Shown here in pieces: positions 8,948 to 18,728 of a stretch of DNA of 64,000 nt. This DNA comes from Thermohalobaculum sp039030715 (GTDB lineage: Bacteria > Pseudomonadota > Alphaproteobacteria > Rhodobacterales > Rhodobacteraceae): positions 1 to 64,000 of the forward strand of contig JBCCDU010000006.1 in the NCBI GenBank assembly GCA_039030715.1. The letters run 5' to 3'. Made by a program: the position numbers and the translations under genes. The stretch's first letter is position 1. Each line of letters begins with the position of its first letter. Below the pieces are notes generated by a model. That model saw only the letters and a program-made list of their open reading frames with translations. It was not told the origin of the DNA and made no database searches.

Positions 8948-9987
8948 TCTGCCCCCTCCCCCGCTGCCGGATCAATCGTCGTGTAGAGCCGGTTGGCCAG
9001 GGTGACCCCCTCGACTGATACGTCTTCGAGCCGATCGTAGAAGCGATTGAATGCGTATTCGAGCTCGCCGGTCCACCCGGTTGCAGCGAAGATTTCGTAG
9101 AGCGCGGCCTCCTCCTCCAAAAGCCCATGCAGCTTGCGTCGATTGGCGAGGGCCGCGCCGTAAATCTCGATGGCGCTGTCCACGCGCGCGGTCCCCTCGC
9201 CCGGATTCTGATCGTCGCGCCAGACATCGGCGAGGCGATCCGCCAGGTCACTACGAAAGTCGGGCAGCGCCGCCTCTGCCGCCGCAAGTGCAGCCTCGCT
9301 GCGCAGGACACCGCGGCGCAGATCGCCAGGATAGTCGCGCAACAGATCCTCGTAGTTTCCGCTCTCGCCAACCTGCATCTCATAGGCCGCACGGGTCGCG
9401 CCCCAAAGCTCCAGTTCGCTCTGGATCAACAGGTGATCGGGATGGTCCGCCGGAAACGCGTTTTGGAGCGCCTGCATCGCCCTCAAACCACGTTCGAACT
9501 GAGCCAGAAGGGCCTCGCGCGATTGCAGGCGGATGACAAAGACTTCCTCGATATCCATCCGGCCCACGGCAAGGATCAGCGCGTCCAGGTCGGCCACCTG
9601 GCGTTCAACATCCGCCAGACCGCCGCGCAGATATCCCGTCCAACGCGGTGGATCGGCATAGAGCGGCGGCTGGCTGGCGGCCTGCGGCCGGTGAGAGCGC
9701 ACGAGCTCGCGCAAAGCCTCTAACCGAGGCTGCAGGTGGGCACGCACCGCCCTGGCATTGCCCGCGATTTCATCTGCCGTCGCCAGTTCTCCGCCTAGAT
9801 CGTCGAACCAGGCATTGGCGCGGTCAAGTTGCCAGCTCAGCCGCGCGACCTCGACGGATATTTCGGTGCTGGCACGCAACTCGGCGATCAGGGCGCGGGT
9901 GCCAGCGGGGTCGGCCCGCGCGGCAGGCACGGCAATCAGCAAGGCCAGGATGCCCCCAGCGATCCAACGGTTCAGCACCTTACGCAT
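8944..9987 (-). CDS. Exported helical protein of unknown function
   Basis: Starting at ATG 9987 the product is 347 residues, beginning MRKVLNRWIAGGILALLIAV and ending the signal peptide near AARA-DPAG. The mature part is almost entirely predicted helix, rich in Ala, Glu, Arg and Leu, and may form coiled coils. No enzymatic motif is visible. The start lies inside the last codons of the MscS gene (8-base overlap), and the stop overlaps the alaX start by 4 bases. A longer frame starting at 10122 lacks a signal peptide and overlaps the channel gene widely, so I rejected it. The tight coupling suggests a periplasmic partner of the channel, but this is inference. Confidence 0.8.
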   Translation of the reverse strand: MRKVLNRWIAGGILALLIAVPAARADPAGTRALIAELRASTEISVEVARLSWQLDRANAWFDDLGGELATADEIAGNARAVRAHLQPRLEALRELVRSHRPQAASQPPLYADPPRWTGYLRGGLADVERQVADLDALILAVGRMDIEEVFVIRLQSREALLAQFERGLRAMQALQNAFPADHPDHLLIQSELELWGATRAAYEMQVGESGNYEDLLRDYPGDLRRGVLRSEAALAAAEAALPDFRSDLADRLADVWRDDQNPGEGTARVDSAIEIYGAALANRRKLHGLLEEEAALYEIFAATGWTGELEYAFNRFYDRLEDVSVEGVTLANRLYTTIDPAAGEGAE

Positions 9988-12466
9988 GGCTGCCTGGCCC
10001 CGCACCGTCACCCTCTCCATTGTCACCCTCGCCCGTTTCAGTGTCGGTGTCTTCAACACCAGCCGCGCTTTGTTTCGAGGCCGGCGCGGTGGCGGCGCCG
10101 GCAACGCGCGCAATCCCCTCACCCATGTCCGAGAGGTTCTTGATAGTCACCTCACGCTGAGCGAACGGGATCTCGATCCCTTCCTCTCCGAACCGTCGCG
10201 AGATTTCGTAGTTGATGTCGCTTTGGACATTCAGGATCCAGTTCACGTCACGCAAGACGCCGCGGATCTCGAAATCCAGGCTGTCGGAGCCAAAGCCCCG
10301 GAACAGCACGTAGGGCGCAGGGCGAGGCAGGAGCATGGTGTGGGAGTCCGCGATCTTTTGCAGGATCCCCTCCACCTTGCGCGGATCCGTGCCATAGGCC
10401 ACGCCCACCTTCACGATGATCCGCCCATGCATGTCCGTATGGGTCCAGTTGATCACCGGTGAGGAAATCAGCTCGGAATTGGGCACGAACAGGGTAGAGC
10501 GGTCGAAGGTCTGCACCTCGGTCGAGCGCACATTGACCTTCTTGACGTATCCCATGCCCGAGGACAGCTCGACCCAGTCTCCCGCCTTGATCGGCCGCTC
10601 GATCAGCAGGATCACGCCCGAGACAAAGTTATTGACGATGTTCTGCAGGCCGAAACCGATGCCGACCGACAAGGCACCGGCGACAATGGCAAGGTTGGAC
10701 AGGTCAAGCGCCGTGGCCGAGATCGCCACCAGCGCCGATACAAACACACCGAAATAGCCAACACCCGCCACCACCGCATCGCGCCCGCCGCTGTCTAGGC
10801 TGGTCAGCGGCAGCACGTTGCGGCTGAGTATGCCCTGGATCATCCGGGTCAGCAGATAGCCGATGGCGAAGACCACCAGAAACAGAAGCGCATCGATCGG
10901 TGACAGGCTGACATCGCCGACCGAGAAACCGTCCTCGACCAGCTTCCACCAGGCGGAGAGGTCGGTGCCGCTTGCCCCCCATATCAGGGCCAGAACCGGG
11001 ATCGCGGCGCATATCAGCATGAAGCCAACCAGCACGGGGATCATCCGGAAGCGGCTGGAACCCTCATCCTCCGGCACGAATTGCGCCACGCCATCGCGCA
11101 CCATGTAGAAGAGCAGGATACCGATCCCCAGGGCGGCGCCCGAGAACACCATCGGATAGAAGACATAGCGCGAGGCAAAGTAGTACCCCAGCAGCGCCAG
11201 AAGGGGCGCGGCGATGGCAGCCAGCCGCACCACATCGCGCATCAGGTTCAGGAAATACGGAAGCAAGGGCGGCGAGCGTTGTTCATCTGCCGAGAGATCG
11301 GTTTCCGGCTGCTCCGGGCGCAAGGCTGTGGCCGTCAACCACAGGCAGATCCCCCCCACGATCAACAGTGCGGTATTGACCACCACCTGTGCTTCGAACG
11401 GCAGATCGATGCTGGTGAAGCCCCCAACGATCAGAGTGTTGTCGAGCCCGACCACAACCGCCAGCGCCACGACCCTACGATGGGCCTTCGCCGCCTCATG
11501 ATCGTCGAGCTTCGAGACACGTAGGGCAGGTTCGTTCGGCGCGAAGAACGCGCTTCCCAACCCATAGGCGCCGATCACCACCAGAACAGCGCGAGAGAGC
11601 CCGGCCACCAGCGGTTCGGCCGAGGGGCCGATCAGGCCGCTATTGGCCAGCCAGACCAGGACAAGGCCCATCGCCGCGGCCGGCAGCAGAAGCCGGGTGA
11701 GAGTTAGTGAGACCGCAAGGCTTGCGGGTTGGCGCGGCGGCTCGCCATTACGCATTCGAAAGGTGAGTCTATCCTCGGCCCAGCGCTTCAGCCGGAACAG
11801 CAGGATCAGAAGCCCGAAGACCACTATCGCCCCGACGAGCAGACGCGCACCCTCGCTGCTGACCATCGCCATTTCATTGAACTGGCTTGTCGTCTCTTCG
11901 ATGATCTGGCGCGCTTCGCGCTGCAAACCCTCGACCGCGCGGGGCCAGACACCGGGTTCCGCCACGCCGGGACTTCGGCTCTTGAGCTGCGTGGTGAAGA
12001 TGTCCCGCCGCCGGTCGACGAATTTCTTGACGGCGGTCGAGATCCGAAACTCCAGATCCTGTGTCAGACCCAGCTCGGCCTGAACCGCGGCCATTTCTGT
12101 CGTCAGCCGGTCGCGTTCTTCAGCCAACGCCCCGTTGTCCGGTGGCCCCCCCTCGGCAGCCGGGGCAAGATTGCGCAGGCGTTCCTCGTAGGGGCCGAGT
12201 TCGCTGTTCAGTTCATTGACCAGCGCGGTGACGCTGCCGCGCAGATTTTCCAGTTCGGCCCGGCCGCTTTCGATCTGGTCGACCGAAAGCTCGGGATCAT
12301 CCAGAACCGAGGAAATCTGGCGAAGACTGACATCCCAGCGCTCGACCCGGTCGGAGACCTCCTCCTCGGGTATCGGCTGTCCCAGCGCTACCCCACCCAG
12401 GAGCAACGCCATCAGAACCAAAATTGAGAGAGCGCGACCCAGACCGCGCGTGGCCACATCCAGCAT
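9980..12466 (-). CDS. MscS-family mechanosensitive channel, large MscK/DUF3772-like form
   Basis: The 828-residue protein has a signal peptide (residues 1-29), a helical periplasmic domain to about 200, and roughly ten hydrophobic segments between 208 and 625. A C-terminal MscS core follows. The pore-lining helix reads LAIVAGALSVGIGFGLQNIV (592-611), with the Gly/Ala packing pattern of MscS TM3. The beta domain (ERPIKAGDWVEL) and the alpha-beta domain follow. It should open under membrane tension to release solutes on osmotic downshock. That fits an organism that also imports betaine. It heads an operon that runs leftward. Confidence 0.92.
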   Translation of the reverse strand: MLDVATRGLGRALSILVLMALLLGGVALGQPIPEEEVSDRVERWDVSLRQISSVLDDPELSVDQIESGRAELENLRGSVTALVNELNSELGPYEERLRNLAPAAEGGPPDNGALAEERDRLTTEMAAVQAELGLTQDLEFRISTAVKKFVDRRRDIFTTQLKSRSPGVAEPGVWPRAVEGLQREARQIIEETTSQFNEMAMVSSEGARLLVGAIVVFGLLILLFRLKRWAEDRLTFRMRNGEPPRQPASLAVSLTLTRLLLPAAAMGLVLVWLANSGLIGPSAEPLVAGLSRAVLVVIGAYGLGSAFFAPNEPALRVSKLDDHEAAKAHRRVVALAVVVGLDNTLIVGGFTSIDLPFEAQVVVNTALLIVGGICLWLTATALRPEQPETDLSADEQRSPPLLPYFLNLMRDVVRLAAIAAPLLALLGYYFASRYVFYPMVFSGAALGIGILLFYMVRDGVAQFVPEDEGSSRFRMIPVLVGFMLICAAIPVLALIWGASGTDLSAWWKLVEDGFSVGDVSLSPIDALLFLVVFAIGYLLTRMIQGILSRNVLPLTSLDSGGRDAVVAGVGYFGVFVSALVAISATALDLSNLAIVAGALSVGIGFGLQNIVNNFVSGVILLIERPIKAGDWVELSSGMGYVKKVNVRSTEVQTFDRSTLFVPNSELISSPVINWTHTDMHGRIIVKVGVAYGTDPRKVEGILQKIADSHTMLLPRPAPYVLFRGFGSDSLDFEIRGVLRDVNWILNVQSDINYEISRRFGEEGIEIPFAQREVTIKNLSDMGEGIARVAGAATAPASKQSAAGVEDTDTETGEGDNGEGDGAGPGSHA

Positions 12467-12524
12467 CGCACCAGCCTATCCGGTTATTCGGTCAAATCCA
12501 GTGCCAAGGACCGCCGGTGTCGGT

Positions 12525-13562
12525 TCAGGTCTCGACAAAAGCCTTGGGAACCTCGCGCTGCTGATCCAGCCATGGTGGCGCCGGCAGCCCGCGGTCGCGC
12601 AAAAAGTCCGGGTTGAACAGCTTGCCCTGATAGCGCGAACCATAATCGCAGAGAATTGTCACGATGGTGTGGCCCGGCCCCAGATCTCTCGCCAGCCGGA
12701 TCGCGCCCGCAACATTGATGCCGGTCGAGAGCCCCATGCAGAGCCCCTCCTCCTGCAGCAGATCGAAGACGATGGGAACGGCCTCCGCATCCGGAATGTT
12801 ATAGGGGAAATCCACCTCCAGCCCTTCCAGATTGGCGGTGATACGACCCTGCCCGATCCCTTCGGAGAAGCTGGAGCCGTCCGCCTTCAGCGAACCATGG
12901 GCATAGTGGTGATAGAGCGCGGCCCCGTCCGGGTCGGCCAATCCAATCTTCACATTCGGATTCTTCGCGCGCAGCGCGGTCGCTGTGCCAGCCAAAGTGC
13001 CGCCCGATCCACAGGCGCAAATAAAGCCATCGACCTCGCCCGCAGTCTGCTCCCAGATCTCGGGCCCGGTCGAGTCGATATGCGCCTGGCGGTTGGCGGT
13101 GTTGTCGAACTGCTGAGCCCAGATTGCGCCATTCGGTTCGGTCTTGTTCAACTCTTCGGCCAGGCGACCGGAATAATGCACGTAGTTGTTGGGGTTGCGA
13201 TAGGGGACCGCAGGCACCTCGACCAGCGTTGCGCCTGCCAGTTTCAGCATCTGCTTTTTCTCGTCCGACTGGGTCTCCGGGATCACGATCACCGACTTGA
13301 AGCCCATGGCGGCCCCGACCAGACTGATACCGATGCCGGTATTCCCGGCCGTCCCCTCGACAATCGTGCCGCCTGGTCGCAGACGGCCCTGCGCGACCGC
13401 GTCCTTGATGATCCATAGGGCCGCGCGATCCTTAACCGACTGGCCCGGGTTCATGAATTCCGCCTTACCGAGAATTTCACAGCCTGTCAGCTCGGACGCC
13501 TTTTTCAACCGGATCAGAGGTGTGTTTCCGACAGCATCCGGCAGATCCTTGTAGATTCTCAT
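12525..13562 (-). CDS. cysK: Cysteine synthase (O-acetylserine sulfhydrylase), PLP-dependent
   Basis: The enzyme makes cysteine from O-acetylserine and sulfide. The PLP lysine lies in NPGQSVKDRAA, the substrate loop is EGTAGNTGIG, and the phosphate-binding loop is CGSGGTLAG. The C-terminus has an extended LCDYGSRYQGKLFNP, typical of the long form found in alphaproteobacteria. I placed the start at the ATG giving MRIYKDLPDAVGNTPLIRL, because AAGGA lies 10 bases upstream. In-frame ATGs at 13613 and 13571 are possible, but the first adds residues not typical of the family. A strong hairpin sits 45 bases upstream in the leader. Confidence 0.92.
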   Translation of the reverse strand: MRIYKDLPDAVGNTPLIRLKKASELTGCEILGKAEFMNPGQSVKDRAALWIIKDAVAQGRLRPGGTIVEGTAGNTGIGISLVGAAMGFKSVIVIPETQSDEKKQMLKLAGATLVEVPAVPYRNPNNYVHYSGRLAEELNKTEPNGAIWAQQFDNTANRQAHIDSTGPEIWEQTAGEVDGFICACGSGGTLAGTATALRAKNPNVKIGLADPDGAALYHHYAHGSLKADGSSFSEGIGQGRITANLEGLEVDFPYNIPDAEAVPIVFDLLQEEGLCMGLSTGINVAGAIRLARDLGPGHTIVTILCDYGSRYQGKLFNPDFLRDRGLPAPPWLDQQREVPKAFVET

Positions 13563-13606
13563 GGCGCACATGTCCTTGCTGGAAATCAGGTCCGCAACAT
13601 TTAAGC

Positions 13607-13641
13607 CGGGCACGATCCAGGCTCAAGTGCGGATCTGCCCG
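13607..13641 (-). other. Stem-loop between the cyclic-nucleotide-binding gene and cysK
   Basis: Eleven base pairs (CGGGCA-c-GATCC with GGATC-TGCCCG, one bulged base) close a 12-base loop. No T run follows on either strand, so it is not a standard intrinsic terminator. It could be a 3' stabiliser for the upstream gene or a leader structure for cysK. Confidence 0.45.
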
Positions 13642-13660
13642 TGGTTTCAGGCCGGCGGAC

Positions 13661-14371
13661 TTATGCAGTGCCGAGCGCGTTGTCGCTCGCCGCCTGGGCC
13701 TCGGCCACGCTCTGGGTCGAGCGGGTGAGCTTTCGTCGCAGATGGTCGCTGAAGCTGTCCTGAAGCGCGAGGCGGATCTCGGCATTCTTCGCGGCCAGGT
13801 CTCGCAAAGGCCCTGCTGGAAAGCAGAGGCAGAGCGTCGGCTCGGCGAACCTCGCGCTCGCCGTGGCGGGATCGCCGCTCAGCACCGTGATCTCGCCGAT
13901 GAAGCTGTCCTCGCCCATGATCGAGACATCGCGCCCGCCGCTCGACACCGCAACCCGGCCAGTCGACACCCAGAAAAGGTGGCTGACCGGTTCACCCTCG
14001 CGGATCAGCTCCTCGCCCGGCGTCCCCTCGAACCAGAGCGCCAGATCGAGCAACTTGCGCCCATCGGCGGGCGAGAGCTTGGGCAGACAGGCCGTCAGAA
14101 AAGCCCGCTCCTGCTCCGTAAATCGCGCGCTGCTGTTGATCACATAGAACCGTGCCATACCGACAATGGAGATCGTGATCCAAGAGATCTGGATCATGGC
14201 CGATGACAGGTTGAACGCCTCGATAAGGCTGATCAGCACGCAGGAGGATGCAGCAAGGTTCAGCAGCGCATAGAGATATCCACGCCCGGCGATCAACCCA
14301 AGTTGCAACGCCGTATAGGACCCGAGATAGAGGGCAACTCCGATAATCCCCGCAAGGCCATAGATCGTCAT
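13661..14371 (-). CDS. Membrane protein with a cyclic-nucleotide-binding domain
   Basis: The 236-residue protein has three hydrophobic segments in the first 78 residues (YGLAGIIGVALYLGSYTAL onward), like the CBU_0592 family. A Crp/Fnr-type cNMP-binding jelly roll covers about 90-200. In that domain GEPVSHLFWVSTGRV and GEDSFIGEITVLSGDPATAS match the phosphate-binding cassette region, although the usual RAAT-type arginine/alanine pattern reads PATASARF. No DNA-binding helix follows, so it is a membrane sensor rather than a transcription factor. Its ligand is unknown. Confidence 0.85.
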   Translation of the reverse strand: MTIYGLAGIIGVALYLGSYTALQLGLIAGRGYLYALLNLAASSCVLISLIEAFNLSSAMIQISWITISIVGMARFYVINSSARFTEQERAFLTACLPKLSPADGRKLLDLALWFEGTPGEELIREGEPVSHLFWVSTGRVAVSSGGRDVSIMGEDSFIGEITVLSGDPATASARFAEPTLCLCFPAGPLRDLAAKNAEIRLALQDSFSDHLRRKLTRSTQSVAEAQAASDNALGTA

Positions 14372-14441
14372 GTGCTACCCCCCGAACGATACTCAAAACA
14401 CACTTGTAGACTGCATAATTCGGCGGGGGCGGCAAGCGCGC

Positions 14442-14753
14442 TCAGCCGTGTTCGGTTCCCCAGGCACGCATTGCACGGATGATCGTGCGCATCTTTTGCC
14501 CCTTCTCGGTCAGCGCATAGGCCGCCCGTGGAGGATGGTCGGTATAGAACTCGCGACTGACGACGCCGCTGTTCTCCAGCATCTTCAGGCGGTTCGAGAG
14601 GGTGTTGGGCGTAATTCCGGCGATTGCCTGTTGCAGGTCCTGAAACCGACGCGGGCCATGGTCAAGCATCTCGCGAATGATCTGCGCGGTCCAACGGGTG
14701 CCGAGGATCACGGCGGTCCGGGCAATCGGGCAATCAGGCAGTTTGTCGACCAT
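14442..14753 (-). CDS. HxlR-family winged-helix transcriptional regulator
   Basis: This small regulator of 103 residues has the HxlR layout: CPIARTAVILGTRWTAQIIR at the N-terminus, then the recognition helix (ITPNTLSNRLKMLENSG) and a wing ending in YALTEKGQKM. Cys8 sits at the position where some HxlR proteins sense electrophiles or disulfide stress. It is transcribed away from the MAPEG gene, with about 90 bases between starts, so it probably controls that gene and itself. Confidence 0.92.
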   Translation of the reverse strand: MVDKLPDCPIARTAVILGTRWTAQIIREMLDHGPRRFQDLQQAIAGITPNTLSNRLKMLENSGVVSREFYTDHPPRAAYALTEKGQKMRTIIRAMRAWGTEHG

Positions 14754-14846
14754 GAGCGCTCTATATCACGACGGATTGAACAGGGAACACTTCAAATACC
14801 GAAGACACTATGCTTTCAGTAGTCACTTCTAAAACAGGAGGATATG

Positions 14847-15245
14847 ATGACAATTGAATTGCAAGCGCTGGTCTGGGCCTGCGTGACCCTGATTGTGCTG
14901 CTGGGTGTCCAGGGCGCGCTGGTGCCGATCAACCAAGGTTTCGCCTGGGGTCTCGGCTCGCGGGACGAGCCGCGCGACATGACCGCATTTCAGGGCCGGA
15001 TGCGCCGGATCGTCGCCAATCACATCGAGGGACTGGTGGTCTTCGCCGGGCTGGTGCTGGCCGCACATCTGGCCGGGATCAGCAGTTCAACCACGCAGAT
15101 CGGTGCGATCCTGTTCGTACTTGCGCGGGTGCTTTTCGCTGTCACCTATATGGCGGGGGTGCCGGTCGTACGCTCGGTCATCTGGGGCGTGGGAACCTTT
15201 GGCATTCTGATGATTGCCGTTGATGTGATCGCCGCGTCCATCTGA
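14847..15245 (+). CDS. MAPEG-family membrane protein
   Basis: The product is 132 residues with four membrane segments and the MAPEG-like NHIEGLVVFAGLVLAAHLAG, where N-x-x-E contacts glutathione in eukaryotic relatives. MAPEG proteins act in glutathione and eicosanoid metabolism. The bacterial substrate is unknown. Two ATGs lie in tandem at 14844 and 14847. AGGAGG is 2 bases before the first and 5 before the second, so I chose the second. It faces the HxlR regulator, which suggests stress-induced expression. Confidence 0.88.
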   Translation: MTIELQALVWACVTLIVLLGVQGALVPINQGFAWGLGSRDEPRDMTAFQGRMRRIVANHIEGLVVFAGLVLAAHLAGISSSTTQIGAILFVLARVLFAVTYMAGVPVVRSVIWGVGTFGILMIAVDVIAASI

Positions 15246-15254
15246 GTTTCGCCC

Positions 15255-16880
15255 CTACTCCGCCGCGGTGAGCGCTTGCTGCTGAAGCTGGCGCTCGAAC
15301 TCGGTCCGGCCATCGGTACCGGCCTCGTTCTCGATCCGCTCATCGATGGTCTTCAGCACGTGCTGCGAGAACGGTCCCAGATGAGCAAAGATCGCTGCCA
15401 GCGAAATCGCCGGGGTCAGCGCACCCGGATTGCGCCGCAGGATATAGAAGATCAGCCCCCAAAGCTCGCCCCGCATATCCGGGCGCTTGAGTGTCACATT
15501 CCAGACCAGCCGGATGAATTGCGACGCCTCGGCCCAGAAGCTCGCCAAATGCAGCTTGCCATTGACGCCGGACATATCCAGCAAATCGACCAGTTTGCGG
15601 ATCCGGCCAAAGAAAGCCCGGGGCGTGTAAATCCGCGCGATGACGTTGCGATAATCGCCCAGCACATCCTCGCGCGGGCGCAGGGTATCGAAATTCAATC
15701 CCGCAGTGCATTGATCGCCAGACAGCGCATCTGGGTCGACAACTCCGCCGATGGTGTGCAGGCGACCTTCCGCCTCCAGCCGCCGCTCGAGCTGAGTGGT
15801 CGGCAGCGCCACCAGCAGGCCCGCCATGGCAACAGGGATGGCCGCATCCTCGATCAGGTCGACCAGATCGTCGGCGACGCTGACCTTCTCATTATCAAAA
15901 CCGACGATGAACCCGCCGACAACAGCGATGCCGGCGCCATAGATCGCCTTCACGCTCTCGGCTATGTCGCGCTTGGTATTCTGCTTTTTCTGAGTGGCGA
16001 TCAGGACATCGGGATCCGGGCTTTCGATGCCGACGAAGATCACGGTGAATTTCGCCGCGCGCATCAGCTCCATGAAGGCGGGGTCATCGGCGAGGTTCAG
16101 CGAGGCCTCGGTCGTGAACAGAAACGGATAGCCCCGCGCCTTCTGCCATTCGATGATATGCGGCAGTACCGCTTTCACGGCCTTCTTGTTGCCGATCAGG
16201 TTGTCATCGACGAAATCCACCAGACCGCGGTGGCCGGTGGCATAGATCGCATCCAGTTCGCCCAGGATCTGCTCGGTCGTCTTGATCCGGGGTTTGCGAC
16301 CGAACAGTTCGATGATGTCGCAGAACTCGCAGAGGAACGGGCAGCCGCGCGAGAATTGCAGCGAATACTCGATATAGGCGCCCTTTTTCAGCAGGTCGTA
16401 CCGGGGGACCGGGGTCTTGGTAATGTCGACCGAGTGTTTCGGAGCCTCGAACGTACCGGCACTTTCGCCGCCTTCCCAAGCGGCCAGAAACGCGTCCATC
16501 GCGCCTTCCGCCTCGCCGATCATGCGAAAATCCGCAGCCTCATAGACATGGGGACTGGAGGAGACATCCGGCCCGCCCACTAGGATCGGCTTGCCCGCAG
16601 CCTTCGCCTGCTCGATGACCGCCAGCAGGCGATAGCGTTGCGGCAGCATCCCGCCCGCCAGCACCAGATCGGCGCCGTCGAAATCGGCCTGGGTCAGATC
16701 CTCCACATTCTCATCGATAATGCGCAGATCCCAGTGCTGTGGCAGCATGGCGGCCACTGTCGCCAAATGCAGCGGCGGCGCGGGATACTTCGCGCCCGCC
16801 ATCTCGCAGGTCACGCGATAGTTCCAGAAACTATCGCCGCCGAACCAAGGTTGGATTAGGATTACCCGGCAGGGTTCCAC
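15255..16880 (-). CDS. B12-binding-domain radical SAM protein with DUF4070 C-terminus
   Basis: This 541-residue enzyme has a cobalamin-binding Rossmann domain (about 1-150) and a radical SAM core with the 4Fe-4S motif C180-PFL-C184-EF-C187. A C-terminal extension of the DUF4070 type covers about 370-500. Related proteins include hopanoid and bacteriochlorophyll methylases, but I cannot assign the substrate. The start is GTG 16880. GGAGGA lies 5 bases upstream, and an ATG 13 bases further up is out of frame. It stands alone, converging with the MAPEG gene (9-base gap) and divergent from the ETF-QO gene. Confidence 0.9.
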   Translation of the reverse strand: MEPCRVILIQPWFGGDSFWNYRVTCEMAGAKYPAPPLHLATVAAMLPQHWDLRIIDENVEDLTQADFDGADLVLAGGMLPQRYRLLAVIEQAKAAGKPILVGGPDVSSSPHVYEAADFRMIGEAEGAMDAFLAAWEGGESAGTFEAPKHSVDITKTPVPRYDLLKKGAYIEYSLQFSRGCPFLCEFCDIIELFGRKPRIKTTEQILGELDAIYATGHRGLVDFVDDNLIGNKKAVKAVLPHIIEWQKARGYPFLFTTEASLNLADDPAFMELMRAAKFTVIFVGIESPDPDVLIATQKKQNTKRDIAESVKAIYGAGIAVVGGFIVGFDNEKVSVADDLVDLIEDAAIPVAMAGLLVALPTTQLERRLEAEGRLHTIGGVVDPDALSGDQCTAGLNFDTLRPREDVLGDYRNVIARIYTPRAFFGRIRKLVDLLDMSGVNGKLHLASFWAEASQFIRLVWNVTLKRPDMRGELWGLIFYILRRNPGALTPAISLAAIFAHLGPFSQHVLKTIDERIENEAGTDGRTEFERQLQQQALTAAE

Positions 16881-17062
16881 GTACGTCCTCCATTTGCTTC
16901 AGCGATCAACGCTTATGGCACAGCAGTCCCGTCGCCGCAAAGGTGGCGGTCAAGGATGTGAAGACAAGCGCCCCCCGCGACCTTGCGTTACAATTGACCC
17001 AGCCTCATCCCGCACGATATCACCCGGGAAGCGAAAAGAGACCCGCAGCTAGGGAGCGGATG

Positions 17063-18721
17063 ATGAGCGATTTCGACCGGGAGTCGATGGAATACGATGT
17101 GGTGATCGTGGGGGCCGGGCCATCTGGCCTGTCCGCCGCCATCCGCCTGAAGCAGTTGGGCGGCGACGACATCAACGTCGTCGTGCTGGAAAAAGGCTCC
17201 GAGGTTGGTGCGCATATCCTCTCCGGCGCAGTTCTGGACCCATCGGGTTTGGACGCGCTGATCCCGGACTGGAAGGAGAAAGGCGCACCGCTGAACACGC
17301 CCGTCACCTCCGACCGCTTCAAGGTGCTGGGCGAAAATGGCGAGCTCAGCCTACCAGTCTGGGCGATGCCGCCCCTGATGTCGAACCACGGCACATATAT
17401 CGTCTCCATGGGCAATGTCTGCCGCTGGATGGCCGAACAGGCCGAGGAACTGGGGGTCGAAATCTTCCCCGGAATGGCATGCTCGGACCTCGTCTATGAC
17501 GAAGGAGGCCGGGTGCGCGGCGTCGTTGCGGGCGAGTTCGGCAAGAACGCCGATGGCACGCCAGGCGACGGGTACGAACCTGGGATGGAGCTCCACGGCA
17601 AATATGTGATGCTGGCCGAGGGCGTGCGCGGCTCGCTCTCGAAAGAGGTGATCGAGAAATTCGATCTGACGCGTGGCAAGGAGCCTCAGAAATACGGCAT
17701 CGGCATGAAGGAGCTTTGGGAGGTCAAGCCCGAGCATCACAAGCCGGGCCAGGTCACCCACACGATGGGCTGGCCGCTGGGCGGCAATGCAGGCGGTGGC
17801 AGCTTCATGTACCACCTCGAGAACAATCAGGTGTATGTCGGCTTCGTCGTCCACCTGAACTACGAAAACCCACATCTGTTTCCGTATATGGAATTCCAGC
17901 GTTTCAAACATCATCCGCTGATCTCGGAAGTGCTGGAAGGCGGCAAGCGCATCGCCTATGGCGCCCGCGCGATCACTGAGGGTGGCTGGCAGGCGATGCC
18001 CAAGCTGACCTTCCCGGGCGGTGTCCTGCTGGGCTGTGCCGCTGGCATGGTCAACGTGCCGCGCATCAAGGGCAATCACAACGCCATGCTCAGCGGCAAG
18101 GCAGCGGCGGAGGCGGCCTTTGCGGCCATCCAGGCGGGCCGCGAGTCCGACGAGTTGCTGGAGTACGAGGATGACGTTCGTACAGGCCCCATCGCCAAGG
18201 ATCTTAAGCCGGTGCGCAATGTCAAACCGCTCTGGTCGAAATACGGAATGCTGGCCTCGCTGGGCCTGGGTGCTGTGGATATGTGGGTCTCGAACCTCAT
18301 CGGCTGGAACCCGCTGGGCACGCTCGGCCATGACAAATCGGATGCGGAGGCGACCGGCAGGGCCAATGACCACGAGCCGATCGACTATCCCAAACCCGAT
18401 GGCAAGCTCAGCTTCGACAGGCTGACCAATGTCGCCTTCAGCTTCACCAATCACGAAGAAAGCCAGCCCGCACATCTGACGCTGGCCAACGAAGCGATCC
18501 CCATCGATGTGAACCTGCCGAAATTCGCCGAGCCCGCACAACGATACTGCCCGGCAGGTGTTTATGAGGTGGTGCGCGAGGATGACGGCTCGAACCCCCG
18601 GTTCCAGATCAACTTCCAGAACTGCGTTCATTGCAAGACCTGCGACATCAAGGATCCCAGCCAGAACATCACCTGGGTGACGCCTCAAGGGGGCGACGGA
18701 CCTAACTATCCCAATATGTGA
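17063..18721 (+). CDS. Electron transfer flavoprotein-ubiquinone oxidoreductase
   Basis: This 552-residue membrane-associated enzyme passes electrons from reduced ETF to ubiquinone. The FAD-binding VVIVGAGPSGLSAAIRL is at residues 12-28. The C-terminal 4Fe-4S cluster ligands are the Cys of RYCPAG plus the three in NCVHCKTCDI. Length matches the family. Of two ATGs (17060, 17063) I chose the second because AGGGAG lies 6 bases before it. ETF-QO accepts electrons from acyl-CoA dehydrogenases and, in mitochondria, from dimethylglycine and sarcosine dehydrogenases. Two enzymes of that type are encoded 10-18 kb away. Confidence 0.96.
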   Translation: MSDFDRESMEYDVVIVGAGPSGLSAAIRLKQLGGDDINVVVLEKGSEVGAHILSGAVLDPSGLDALIPDWKEKGAPLNTPVTSDRFKVLGENGELSLPVWAMPPLMSNHGTYIVSMGNVCRWMAEQAEELGVEIFPGMACSDLVYDEGGRVRGVVAGEFGKNADGTPGDGYEPGMELHGKYVMLAEGVRGSLSKEVIEKFDLTRGKEPQKYGIGMKELWEVKPEHHKPGQVTHTMGWPLGGNAGGGSFMYHLENNQVYVGFVVHLNYENPHLFPYMEFQRFKHHPLISEVLEGGKRIAYGARAITEGGWQAMPKLTFPGGVLLGCAAGMVNVPRIKGNHNAMLSGKAAAEAAFAAIQAGRESDELLEYEDDVRTGPIAKDLKPVRNVKPLWSKYGMLASLGLGAVDMWVSNLIGWNPLGTLGHDKSDAEATGRANDHEPIDYPKPDGKLSFDRLTNVAFSFTNHEESQPAHLTLANEAIPIDVNLPKFAEPAQRYCPAGVYEVVREDDGSNPRFQINFQNCVHCKTCDIKDPSQNITWVTPQGGDGPNYPNM

Positions 18722-18728
18722 GGCGGTC

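Noticed and set aside
16739..17062. N-terminal extension of the ETF-ubiquinone oxidoreductase by about 108 residues
   Set aside because: It would overlap the radical SAM gene and lacks family similarity. AGGGAG precedes the ATG at 17063.
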